Source: Leadbetterella sp035299025 | GTDB lineage: Bacteria; Bacteroidota; Bacteroidia; Cytophagales; Spirosomataceae | Direction of reading: 5' to 3' | DNA length: 64,000 bases | Assembly: GCA_035299025.1 (NCBI GenBank) | Contig: DATGXK010000006.1 | Span: 62,001 to 126,000 of the forward strand | Part shown: piece by piece, positions 9,139 to 16,902 of the stretch | Position numbering within the stretch: the stretch's first letter is position 1 | Layout of the letters: each line of letters starts with the position of its first letter | Made by a program: the position numbers and the translations under genes | The notes under the pieces: model-generated | Database searches by the model: none | Told to the model about the DNA's origin: nothing | The model's input: only the letters and a program-made list of their open reading frames with translations

Positions 9139-10029
9139 TTATGCGTTTCTGTATTGATTTGGTGTTTGGCCGGTTTTTGATTTGAAGAAACGAGAGAAGT
9201 CAGAAGGATCCTCTTTACCTATGGCTTCGGCTATTTCCGAAATACTCTTTGTAGTTTGTTTGAGAAGTACCTTAGACTCAAGAATACGCATTTCGTCGAG
9301 GAGTTCATGAGCAGTTTTTCCTGTTGTGTTTTTTACACATTTAAGGAGGTGATTTGGTGTAACAGCCAAATGCTCAGCGTATTCCGAGACAGTCTTTTTT
9401 GAATAAATAAACTCTGAAAGTGCATTTTTGTATTTTTGAGTGAGTATGGTGGAAGCGTCCTGTTTTACGGTTTCTGAGGGCACCGCATGAATTTTGATTT
9501 CAGAAAGAAGAGTTACCAGATAAAGCGGCAATATTCTGTTGTTTTCTTTCAAGTGTTCTTCAATGAGCAGCTCAAAAATTTTGGTGATTTTTTCGATTTC
9601 CTTTATCTTGAAGTGGGGTTCGTTGAGGTGCGAAAATATTGGAAAATCTTTGGTGGTTTCTATCCTCAGATTGGGGTGGTTGAAGATTTCGGGTAAAAAA
9701 TGCATATAGTACCCAGCGGCATCTTCGCTCACGCTGTCAATACTCGTAATTTGGTCGGCCGATAAGCAAAAGCAAGAATTTTTGGTAAGTTCAAATCTGG
9801 TCAAATCTCTGCGTCTCACCACGTGGCCATTGGTCAAAAACAACAAGAAGTAAACTGATCTGCGGTGTGGTGGCGTTGGTAACTTTAGATGGTTTTTGTA
9901 ATCTTCTATTCTTGATACATGGAAATTTTCGTACAAACTTGTGACCGGAGCCTTCCAATTGGCAAACAGGTAATCGTCAAACTCTGAGGGTTTTACAGTT
10001 GGTATTTTTATGTTATCAGAATTTGCCAA
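9139..10029 (-). CDS. AraC-family transcriptional regulator, copy 1
   Basis: 296 residues: an N-terminal cupin-like sensing domain (PPHRRSVYFLLFLTNG near residue 55) and a C-terminal double helix-turn-helix from about residue 195, with the late signature IGKEDPSDFSRFFKSKTGQTPNQYR. It is clearly paralogous to the regulator at 14321-15217, which has PPHRKTVY and SNFARFFKSKTG at matching positions. It lies between the MFS gene and DUF3237. With its paralogue it brackets the short plus-strand ABM/HisD/SDR/cyclase group. Likely an inducer-responsive activator of the flanking catabolic genes. Confidence 0.85.
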   Translation of the reverse strand: MANSDNIKIPTVKPSEFDDYLFANWKAPVTSLYENFHVSRIEDYKNHLKLPTPPHRRSVYFLLFLTNGHVVRRRDLTRFELTKNSCFCLSADQITSIDSVSEDAAGYYMHFLPEIFNHPNLRIETTKDFPIFSHLNEPHFKIKEIEKITKIFELLIEEHLKENNRILPLYLVTLLSEIKIHAVPSETVKQDASTILTQKYKNALSEFIYSKKTVSEYAEHLAVTPNHLLKCVKNTTGKTAHELLDEMRILESKVLLKQTTKSISEIAEAIGKEDPSDFSRFFKSKTGQTPNQYRNA

Positions 10030-10032
10030 AAC

Positions 10033-10554
10033 TTATAAAAGCTTCCATACTTTTATACTCACGTTGTCGGGGTTGCGTTCGCCGGTACACACAAAAATGG
10101 CATTGTTCATCCAGTCGTATTTGCCAGCTGGTGCTTCAAATTTCGGTACGGCCCTGAAATAATATTCTGATGGACTCACCTGTTCTCCACGCCCTATTCT
10201 CGCGGCTACTTCAGGTGTAGCTACTCTCATACCAATGTTTTTGATGTAAATAGTTACGCCGTCGTCGGTTTTCATTTGATAGTGAGCTTCAAGCTCGGCC
10301 ACGCCATCTTTCCTAACAATCTGCCAGTCGGCACCTCCATTGAGTATTTCTCCTTTTATTTTCGGGCCATCTACGGTGCCGCCAATTATAGGGATAATTC
10401 TTCTTAAACCATGCGGAGTTTCGCCCACTATATAGGGTGGATTAAGCTTTACTTTCAGTTCACATACATATTCGAGGCCAGGTGCAACCGGTGTTTTTTG
10501 GGCTGAAATAAAGAAAGATATGAGTAGAAAAATGAAGACCAAAGAGTTTTTCAT
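10033..10554 (-). CDS. secreted DUF3237 family protein
   Basis: 173 residues. MKNSLVFIFLLISFFISAQ is a Sec signal peptide. The mature part matches the DUF3237 beta-barrel pattern: GLEYVCELKVKLNPP, GGTVDGPKIKGEIL, GGADWQIVRKDGVAELEAHYQMKT (split across strands), GMRVATPEVAARI and the terminal NAIFVCTGER. The biochemical function of the family is not established as far as I know. The next gene, araC copy 1, starts 3 bases after its stop, so the two are coupled, and it is the first gene of the minus-strand set facing the divergent spacer. Export to the periplasm is unusual for this usually cytoplasmic family. Confidence 0.75.
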   Translation of the reverse strand: MKNSLVFIFLLISFFISAQKTPVAPGLEYVCELKVKLNPPYIVGETPHGLRRIIPIIGGTVDGPKIKGEILNGGADWQIVRKDGVAELEAHYQMKTDDGVTIYIKNIGMRVATPEVAARIGRGEQVSPSEYYFRAVPKFEAPAGKYDWMNNAIFVCTGERNPDNVSIKVWKLL

Positions 10555-10813
10555 GTTAAGGTTTTTTTTTGCAATATTATAAAATAGGTCTCTGAAAACG
10601 ACACTTAATTCTAAAATTTCTTTCTATTTCGTTTCTTTCTAAATTTTGAGCAAAAAATGTTATTTGAATTTAATTATAGGTTAATAGCCTTTGTTTTTAT
10701 TGGAATTGATTGAAATTGAATATTATTTGCTTTTTATTGACTAACAAATGATTGATTTTGGACTTAATTTTGTTCAAAATTTAATGGGTTTTGTCCTAAA
10801 TAAAGATTGGAAT
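10555..10813. promoter_or_regulatory. divergent intergenic region
   Basis: About 260 bases of AT-rich DNA separate the minus-strand DUF3237/araC/catabolic set from the plus-strand ABM/HisD set. Both promoters should lie here. I see no exact Bacteroidota -7 element (TAnnTTTG) and no clear operator, so this rests on gene orientation only. Confidence 0.45.
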
Positions 10814-11101
10814 ATGATACTAGAAATTGCGGAGTTTGATATTTACTCCGGAAAAGAAGATTTGTTTGAAGAAGCCACACATTTGGCTCGAAAAGTGATT
10901 AGCCAGTCAAAGGGATTTGTAAACATAGAATTTCGAAAATGCCTGGAAACTCCCACAAGATTCATCGCATTCATAAGCTGGGAAAACCTTGAAGACCACA
11001 CGGTTGGATTTAGAAATTCACCATTGTTTACAGAGTGGAGAGCTATACTTTCTCCTTATTTTAATACGGCCCCGGTGGCCATGCATTATAATTTAATATA
11101 A
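10814..11101 (+). CDS. antibiotic biosynthesis monooxygenase (ABM) domain protein
   Basis: 95-residue dimeric alpha/beta-barrel protein of the ABM superfamily: MILEIAEFDIYSGKEDLFEEA, then SQSKGFVNIEFRKCLETP and FISWENLEDHTVGFRNSP. An upstream in-frame ATG at 10748 would add 22 residues of non-conserved sequence; 10814 fits the domain edge and is preferred. The stop is one base before the HisD-family start, so the genes are translationally coupled. ABM proteins include small quinone-forming monooxygenases and heme-degrading or purely structural members, so an oxygenase role on a phenolic intermediate is only a possibility. Confidence 0.72.
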   Translation: MILEIAEFDIYSGKEDLFEEATHLARKVISQSKGFVNIEFRKCLETPTRFIAFISWENLEDHTVGFRNSPLFTEWRAILSPYFNTAPVAMHYNLI

Positions 11102-11102
11102 C

Positions 11103-12401
11103 ATGAAAAGAATTTTAAAATCGGCCATTGCATTGTTTGAGGCGGAGTCGAACGATAAAAAAGTAAGAGAAACTGTTGAGGGTTTTATAACAGAAATAAA
11201 AGAAGGCGGCGATAAAGCTGTGAGAGATATATCTCGTAAACTTGACAATTGGTCGCCAGAGAGTTTTAAACTTTCTAAAAGCCAGATTATTGACATCATT
11301 GCCAGTTTACCTTCCCAGGTCATCACCGACATTGAATTTGCCCAAACACAGATTCGAAATTTTGCTCAACATCAAAAAGATGCCTTGAAAGATATAGAAG
11401 TGGAGACGCTTCCAGGAGTTTTTTTGGGACATAAAAATATACCTGTCAACAGTGTAGGGTGTTATGTGCCAGGTGGTAGATATCCCATGGTTGCTTCTGC
11501 TCACATGAGCGTGCTTACGGCCAAAGTGGCTGGTGTAAAGCGTGTTATAGCTTGCACTCCTCCCATAAAGGGAGAAATACCAGCTGCCACTGTAGCGGCC
11601 ATGCACATGGCTGGTGCCGACGAAATCTATCTTTTGGGTGGTATACAGGCCATAGCAGCCATGGCTCTCGGAACCGAAACCATAGATGCAGTAGATATGA
11701 TTGTGGGCCCCGGAAATGCCTATGTGGCCGAAGCTAAAAGACAACTTTTTGGTAAAATAGGGATTGATTTGTTGGCAGGCCCTACCGAAACTTTGGTAAT
11801 TGCTGATGACACCAGTGATGCTGAAATATGTGCAACCGACCTTCTTGGCCAAGCAGAACACGGCCCTACTTCTCCTGCCATTTTATTGACAAACTCTGAA
11901 AAACTAGCTCAAGAAACTATTTTGGAAGTGGAAAGGCAATTGAAAACTCTTCCAACTGCTGATATAGCTAGCGTTTCATGGAGAGATTATGGTCAGGTGA
12001 TTGTGGTTGATACCGTTGATGAAATGGTAGCGGAGGCAGATGCGATTGCCAGCGAGCATGTGCAGGTCATGACAGCCGACCCAAGGTATTTTTTAGAAAA
12101 AATGACCAATTACGGCGGGCTTTTCTTGGGTCAATATACCAACGTGGCTTATGGCGACAAAGTAATTGGCACCAATCACACATTACCAACCAAACACGGG
12201 GCCAAATATACAGGCGGCCTTTGGGTAGGAAAATTTATGAAAACATGTACCTATCAAGAAATCAGAACGCCCGAAGCCAGTGCTTTAATAGGTGAATATT
12301 GCTCAAGGTTATGCGAAATTGAGAATTTTGCTGGCCATAAAGAGCAAGCAGATATTCGGGTGAGGCGGTATGGCCCCCCAGCCCCCGAAGGGGGAGTTTA
12401 A
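11103..12401 (+). CDS. histidinol-dehydrogenase-family NAD-dependent alcohol dehydrogenase
   Basis: 432 residues. Zinc-ligand and catalytic positions of the HisD fold are all present: Gln250 and His253 (GQAEHGP), Glu319-His320 (SEHVQ), Asp352 and His412 (FAGHKEQ). No other histidine gene is nearby. The sequence carries GGRYPMVASAHMSV, as in HisD paralogues such as sulfopropanediol dehydrogenase (HpsN), so oxidation of a primary alcohol to a carboxylate by a four-electron step is more likely than histidine synthesis. The last residues (GPPAPEGGV) are encoded by a G/C-block palindrome, so the native C-terminus has been overwritten. Substrate unknown; placed in a catabolic operon. Confidence 0.8.
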   Translation: MKRILKSAIALFEAESNDKKVRETVEGFITEIKEGGDKAVRDISRKLDNWSPESFKLSKSQIIDIIASLPSQVITDIEFAQTQIRNFAQHQKDALKDIEVETLPGVFLGHKNIPVNSVGCYVPGGRYPMVASAHMSVLTAKVAGVKRVIACTPPIKGEIPAATVAAMHMAGADEIYLLGGIQAIAAMALGTETIDAVDMIVGPGNAYVAEAKRQLFGKIGIDLLAGPTETLVIADDTSDAEICATDLLGQAEHGPTSPAILLTNSEKLAQETILEVERQLKTLPTADIASVSWRDYGQVIVVDTVDEMVAEADAIASEHVQVMTADPRYFLEKMTNYGGLFLGQYTNVAYGDKVIGTNHTLPTKHGAKYTGGLWVGKFMKTCTYQEIRTPEASALIGEYCSRLCEIENFAGHKEQADIRVRRYGPPAPEGGV

Positions 12402-12484
12402 CATAGATTATTAAATAATATAATAATTATGACTGAAGAATTAAATAACAACTTGTCAGTTCCCCCTTTGGGGGTTAGGGGGCT
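12372..12484. repeat. G/C-block palindrome pair A/B across the hisD-like/SDR junction
   Basis: Copy A (12372-12398, CCCCCCAGCCCCCGAAGGGG type) encodes the end of the HisD-family protein. Copy B (12459-12484, reverse orientation, ending GGGGGTTAGGGGGCT) encodes VPPLGVRGL in the following SDR. Each copy is itself a hairpin (CCCCC-nnn-GGGGG), and A and B are inverted copies of each other, about 25 bp long and separated by 60 AT-rich bases. The downstream start codon lies in that loop. Confidence 0.85.
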
Positions 12485-13238
12485 AGTTTTGGTTACAGGT
12501 GGTGCCGGTGAAATTGGCTCGGCGATTTGCAGAAAATTTGCAGAGAATGGTTTTGATGTTATTGCAACTTATAACTCGAACCCTGCAAAGGCCGAAAAAT
12601 TATTGGCTGAGTTAAATCAGCTACCAGTAACGAATAACCAATTTCGCAATCACAGTATTTTTCATGCACCAACTACTAATCCTGAGAAAGTAGCTGCCCT
12701 GAAACAGTTTGTTCAGGAAAAATATGGCAAATTGGATGTGTTGGTGAACAACGCAGGCATTACAACTCCGGTAAAACATGAAGATTTGGATGCTTTATCT
12801 GACGAATGGATTGATAAAATAATGCAGACCAACTTTAGAGGAGGATTTGCTATGGTGAGGGCTTTTAAAGATTTATTGATGAAGTCCGAAGAAGATTCGG
12901 CTGCTGTAGTAAATATTTCTTCAATCGCAGGTATTTACGGTATCGGCTCCAACGTGGCCTATTGTGCATCGAAGGCGGCTGTAGATTCCATGACAAGGTC
13001 TTTGGCCAGAGCATTGGCCCCGAAAATCAGGGTGATTTCGGTTTCTCCAGGTTTCGTTGAGGGCGAATACACAAAGAATTTTGACCCTGCATTTCTGAAA
13101 AATCAAATGGACAATACGCCACTTGAACGATTTGCCAATGGATCAGATGTAGCCAATGCCGTCTTTGCGGTGGCTACTCAATTGACTTTTTCGACCGGAA
13201 ATATTATTACAGTAGATGGAGGCAGGCTCTTGAAATAA
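12429..13238 (+). CDS. SDR oxidoreductase with palindrome-encoded N-terminal insert
   Basis: 269-residue short-chain dehydrogenase (FabG-like): VTGGAGEIG cofactor loop, NNAG, catalytic Ser in VNISSIAGIYG and YCASKAAV (Tyr-x-x-x-Lys). The first strand (LVLVTGG) is directly preceded by VPPLGVRG, translated from palindrome copy B. No start codon is available between the repeat and the fold, so the repeat must be translated if the protein is made. A second copy (C) begins right after the stop. The gene lies 27 bases after the HisD-family gene and 54 bases before the cyclase. Likely oxidises or reduces a hydroxy/keto intermediate; substrate unknown. Confidence 0.85.
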   Translation: MTEELNNNLSVPPLGVRGLVLVTGGAGEIGSAICRKFAENGFDVIATYNSNPAKAEKLLAELNQLPVTNNQFRNHSIFHAPTTNPEKVAALKQFVQEKYGKLDVLVNNAGITTPVKHEDLDALSDEWIDKIMQTNFRGGFAMVRAFKDLLMKSEEDSAAVVNISSIAGIYGIGSNVAYCASKAAVDSMTRSLARALAPKIRVISVSPGFVEGEYTKNFDPAFLKNQMDNTPLERFANGSDVANAVFAVATQLTFSTGNIITVDGGRLLK

Positions 13239-13348
13239 AGCCCCCTCAGCCCTCCAATGGGGGAACTAAAGAATAAATAAAAACTAAATCAAATGTCACT
13301 AAATAAAGAAAGCCAAAATCAAGTTCCCCCATCGGGGGTTAGGGGGCC
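13239..13348. repeat. G/C-block palindrome pair C/D across the SDR/cyclase junction
   Basis: Copy C (13239-13266) starts immediately after the SDR stop codon; copy D (13323-13348) is in reverse orientation and encodes VPPSGVRGP in the cyclase. The 56-base AT-rich spacer contains the cyclase ATG. Same layout and orientation as pair A/B. Confidence 0.85.
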
Positions 13349-14102
13349 AAAAATAATAGACCTTTCCGTAACTATTTCGGAGAAAATAAAAGAGCCACTA
13401 CCGACCAAAATCGTGTATGAAGACCACAAAGAAGGTGCTAAGAAGATTGGTGCCGGGCTTTTTGGAGGTATGACAGACTGTTTTATCAATGACAACGGCC
13501 CTGCTGGAGAGACACTTACAGTGACTTCGCATTGTGGAACGCATATAGATGCTCCCTATCATTATTACCCCACTTGTGAAGGAAAGCCTTCACGCACAAT
13601 CGACGAGATGCCCCTGGATTGGTTTTTTCATGACGGAGTGGTTTTGGATTTCACGGATAAGCCAGACGGCTACATGTTTGAGCCAGAAGATTTGATAGAG
13701 AAATTGGCAGCTATAAATTATACTTTAAAGCCTTTTGATATTGTTTTGATCCGGTGTGATGCTGATAAACGCTTACACAATGAAGAATTTGTAAAAATTC
13801 ATGTGGGAGCATCGGCCAAGGCCACGCATTGGCTTATAGATCAAGGCATTAAAGTGATGGGAACTGATGGTTGGGGATGGGATATTCCGCTCCATATCCA
13901 AGCGGCTGACTATAAGGCCAATCCCAGACAAGGCGTAATTTGGCAAGCTCATTATGTGGGTATAGAGAAAGAATATTGCCAAATAGAGAAATTAGCTAAC
14001 CTAGACCAACTGCCACCTTTTGGTTTTAAAGTGGCTTGTTTTCCAGCAAAAATCGAAAAAGCAAGTGCTGGTTGGACGAGAGCTGTGGCTATTTTTGAAT
14101 AA
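13293..14102 (+). CDS. cyclase-family (kynurenine formamidase-like) metal hydrolase
   Basis: 269 residues of the PF04199 fold. The metal-binding signature SHCGTHIDAPYHYYPT is present around residue 88, with later DIPLHIQAA and GWTRAVAIFE. Family members (KynB, isatin hydrolase) hydrolyse amide or lactone bonds using Mn or Zn. The N-terminal MSLNKESQNQ is followed by palindrome-encoded VPPSGVRGP, then the native start of the fold KIIDLSVTIS. Last gene of the ABM-HisD-SDR-cyclase set. Lactone or ring-opening hydrolysis of an aromatic breakdown product is plausible; nothing fixes the substrate. Confidence 0.82.
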   Translation: MSLNKESQNQVPPSGVRGPKIIDLSVTISEKIKEPLPTKIVYEDHKEGAKKIGAGLFGGMTDCFINDNGPAGETLTVTSHCGTHIDAPYHYYPTCEGKPSRTIDEMPLDWFFHDGVVLDFTDKPDGYMFEPEDLIEKLAAINYTLKPFDIVLIRCDADKRLHNEEFVKIHVGASAKATHWLIDQGIKVMGTDGWGWDIPLHIQAADYKANPRQGVIWQAHYVGIEKEYCQIEKLANLDQLPPFGFKVACFPAKIEKASAGWTRAVAIFE

Positions 14103-14112
14103 ACTTATTTTG

Positions 14113-14318
14113 GTTATTTGTTAATTGGTTATTAGTACACGGGTAGGTGGATAAAGGTGTTTTTACTAAAAAAAGCCAAGGGAAGATGGCTTAAAACAAT
14201 TATTAGATTTTGAATAAGAAATAAATAGTATTGTGAGATTTAGTAAAAGCTAACCGAGATAATAATATTAACGTTGCAATTTAACCAATTATCAAATAAC
14301 AAATCAACCAATAACTAA
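14113..14318. repeat. inverted pair of TTATTGGTTATTTG-type repeats at the cyclase/araC junction
   Basis: Left arm 14113-14130 and right arm 14283-14300 are inverted copies over 18 bases with one mismatch (GTTATTTGTTAATTGGTT against the complement of AACCAATTATCAAATAAC). More units of the same word (AACCAATAACTAA) follow on the right and run up to the araC start codon. The 150 bases between the arms contain no recognised gene. Confidence 0.65.
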
Positions 14319-14320
14319 GA

Positions 14321-15217
14321 TTGAAAAAAGAAATAAACATACCAGTTATTGAGCCAAACGGAATGGATTCTTTCCATTTCAATGGCGTCAGCTGGCCGTT
14401 TAATTTAAGTAAGGACCACAATCTTTTTCATATCAATCGTATAGAAAACTATAGAGACAAGCTATCATTTCCTCTTCCTCCACATCGAAAAACCGTTTAT
14501 GATTTGATTTTTCTCACCAAGGGCAAATCTATCAGAAGCAAGGGCTTGGCCAATTACGAATTTGGGCATGGGCAGTTTTTCTTTTTGCCGCCATATCAAA
14601 TCACTTCTCATGAGTTTATGAGCGAAGATGCCGAAGGCTTCTTTGTGCATTTCGATACCGATATTCTGAAGCATTATTCTTTGGATAAACACCTCAGTAA
14701 GTTCAATTTTTTGAATTTTCTTTCAAATCCTATCGTGTCTGTTTCTGAAGAAGCTGTTCAGCCAATTTTGAATATCTTTTACAGATTGGAAATGTTAGAC
14801 CAGGAGACCGAAAATAGACAGCTGGAGCTTATTGCTTTTTACGTTTTTGCTTTACTCAAAGAGGCCTCTTTGTATGCAGTGACTGACTCCAAACCTCAGA
14901 AAAATGCCGCTGCGAGCCTAGTTCAACGCTATAAGGAAGCACTTTCCCAGTTTATTTATCAAAAACAAAAAGTGAGCGACTACGCTGATTATCTACATGT
15001 AACACCCAACCATTTAAACAAATGTGTTAAAAATATAACCATGAAGTCGTCTCAAGATTTGCTCAATGAGATGATGATTTTAGAGGCCAAGTCTTTGCTC
15101 AAATATTCTAATCTACATATTGCCGAAATTGCTATTAAGTTGGGAAACCAGACACCCAGCAACTTTGCTCGTTTTTTTAAAAGCAAAACTGGCATGATGC
15201 CTAAGGAATACAAATAA
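14321..15217 (+). CDS. AraC-family transcriptional regulator, copy 2
   Basis: 298 residues, paralogous over its length to the regulator at 9139-10029: cupin-like N-terminus with PPHRKTVYDLIFLTKG, then C-terminal helix-turn-helix pair from about residue 200 (YLHVTPNHLNKCVKN, TPSNFARFFKSKTGMMPKEYK). Start is a TTG three bases after the repeat arm; the next in-frame ATG would remove 14 residues that align with the paralogue, so TTG is preferred. It stands alone between two plus-strand operons and probably controls the esterase/transport/AtuA set downstream. Confidence 0.83.
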   Translation: MKKEINIPVIEPNGMDSFHFNGVSWPFNLSKDHNLFHINRIENYRDKLSFPLPPHRKTVYDLIFLTKGKSIRSKGLANYEFGHGQFFFLPPYQITSHEFMSEDAEGFFVHFDTDILKHYSLDKHLSKFNFLNFLSNPIVSVSEEAVQPILNIFYRLEMLDQETENRQLELIAFYVFALLKEASLYAVTDSKPQKNAAASLVQRYKEALSQFIYQKQKVSDYADYLHVTPNHLNKCVKNITMKSSQDLLNEMMILEAKSLLKYSNLHIAEIAIKLGNQTPSNFARFFKSKTGMMPKEYK

Positions 15218-15869
15218 ATTCCAGGCGATTGTGTTTTTTACATTATTATAACTTTGAAAATTGTGAACTTAGTTTTTATATACTTTTTTTCATCTTTTAT
15301 TTTAGAATATGCCTGATTGAAATATTATTTTACTAAAACCCAAATGATCATGTGGCAGTAGATGTTAAAGTTTATGGCAAGATCAACAACATTATGATAG
15401 CCGATTATATCAAACTCCACATGGAGTGTTCATAAAAAGCTTATTAATAAGAGGCAAGTATAAATGGTTATGTGATTTGGTCAGGTTGGGGCAATTTTGA
15501 ATAGGTAACTGGCTCTACCAATCGTTTTGAGTTAATTTAAGTGGGTTTTTAAACATAAGAACCCATGCCAATGCAGATATTATTAAGTATCAGAAGATAA
15601 TACAAGAAGATAGGGGGCTATAAGATAAGGGGCTATAAATAGTATAAGAATTACTCGTTCAATTTTAGGCTATAAGTGAGTTTTAACTGAATTTGTGGAG
15701 ACAAGTGTTGTAGTAAATTCCATGTTACAGAAAACCACAGGCCTAATGTCTCATAAAAGTATTTTGATGTTATAATTTCAATAATTTATGTAAATAAATT
15801 GGGATGAATTTCAAAAGAAATATTATATTACAAGGAATTTAAAACATTTTTTTTCGTAACAATATTTAC
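15218..15869. other. 652-base spacer without a recognised gene
   Basis: AT-rich, with stops in all frames and no coding character. At 15612-15637 two direct copies of GGGGCTATAA lie 15 bases apart; they look like the right end of the G/C-block palindrome and may be remnants. The promoter of the next operon should be near the right end, but no exact TAnnTTTG was found there. Confidence 0.5.
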
Positions 15870-16901
15870 ATGAAAAACAAAACCTTCTTTTTTTTATTTG
15901 CCTTATTAGTGGTGTTAAAGTCTTTTGCTCAAACCCCTGAAGGTACTATAATCACCCAAACGCTAGAGTCAAAAAAACTACAGAATATTGCCAGAGAAAA
16001 TCCAGTTCGGAAAATCTCAATTTACTTACCTCCCAATTACGAGAATACGGCAGAGAGGTATCCAGTAATCTATTATTTACACGGATTCATGGGCAAAGAC
16101 CAGATTTCGCCCCAGATGAAAGCTATTCTTGATCAAGGTATTTCGCGTCAGAAAATCCGTCCGTTTATTTTTGTTCAGGCGGATCATTACACGCTTTTTG
16201 AGGGTAGTTTTTACAGCAATTCTAGCCTCACCGGCCTTTGGGAGGATTTTCAGGCCCAAGAGCTTGTAAGTTATATAGACGCTAATTTTCGAACCTTGGC
16301 CGCCAAAGAATCAAGAGGAATTGCCGGCCACTCCATGGGTGGTTATGGTGCCTTCAAAATCGGTATGAAAAACCCTGAAGTTTTTAGCAGTATTTATGCT
16401 TTGAGTCCAGGTCTTTTGGCCATGGTAAAGGAGTTTGGTCCCAACAGTAACTCCTACAAAGAGGTACAAAATGTAAAAACTCAAGAAGATTTAAAGAAGA
16501 CTTATTACCCCAAAGTGTTGGTGGCTGTTGCCCGAGCATGGTCGCCAAATGCCAGCAAACCGCCATTTTATTGTGACTTTCCGTTTAGTTATGAAGGTGA
16601 TAAAATGATTGTAAATCAATCTGTTCTCGAAAAATGGGAAGCGAACATGCCCGTCTACATGGTCGACAAATACGCCGATAATCTCAGAAAGCTGACAGCC
16701 ATTAAACTCGATTGGGGACGTAATGACTCACCAAGGTTTCCAATTCAGATTGGAATGCTGAGCCAGAGGCTTGAAAACCTTGGTATCAATCATTTTGCTG
16801 AAGAATATATTGGCGACCACGGCAACAAAATATGGAGTATGGATGGCCGCGTACTGAACGAAGTACTTCCTTTTTTCAACGATTACCTTAAATTCAAGTA
16901 A
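15870..16901 (+). CDS. secreted CE1-type esterase (feruloyl/acyl esterase-like)
   Basis: 343 residues with signal peptide MKNKTFFFLFALLVVLKSFAQ. The alpha/beta-hydrolase fold of the esterase D/CE1 group is shown by KISIYLPPNYENTAERYPV, YYLHGF, the nucleophile elbow AGHSMGGYGAF near residue 153 and DHGNKIW near residue 310 supplying the His. CE1 enzymes release ferulate or acetate from plant esters. The stop is one base before the CitMHS start, so the genes are coupled. Together with the esterase at 35908 it gives the locus two related exported esterases at its two plus-strand ends. Confidence 0.78.
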   Translation: MKNKTFFFLFALLVVLKSFAQTPEGTIITQTLESKKLQNIARENPVRKISIYLPPNYENTAERYPVIYYLHGFMGKDQISPQMKAILDQGISRQKIRPFIFVQADHYTLFEGSFYSNSSLTGLWEDFQAQELVSYIDANFRTLAAKESRGIAGHSMGGYGAFKIGMKNPEVFSSIYALSPGLLAMVKEFGPNSNSYKEVQNVKTQEDLKKTYYPKVLVAVARAWSPNASKPPFYCDFPFSYEGDKMIVNQSVLEKWEANMPVYMVDKYADNLRKLTAIKLDWGRNDSPRFPIQIGMLSQRLENLGINHFAEEYIGDHGNKIWSMDGRVLNEVLPFFNDYLKFK

Positions 16902-16902
16902 T

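Noticed and set aside
11103..12401. Histidine biosynthesis operon
   Set aside because: The HisD-family gene is alone among catabolic genes; no hisG, hisC, hisB or hisH was seen.
12372..12484. Each palindrome pair as a single MITE with terminal inverted repeats
   Set aside because: The spacers differ completely in sequence and in three of the five pairs carry the start codon of the downstream gene, so a transposed unit does not explain them; unpaired copies E and H also exist.
14168..14195. Terminator AAGCCA/TGGCTT after the cyclase
   Set aside because: The T-run lies on the wrong side for plus-strand transcription, and nothing is transcribed towards it on the minus strand.
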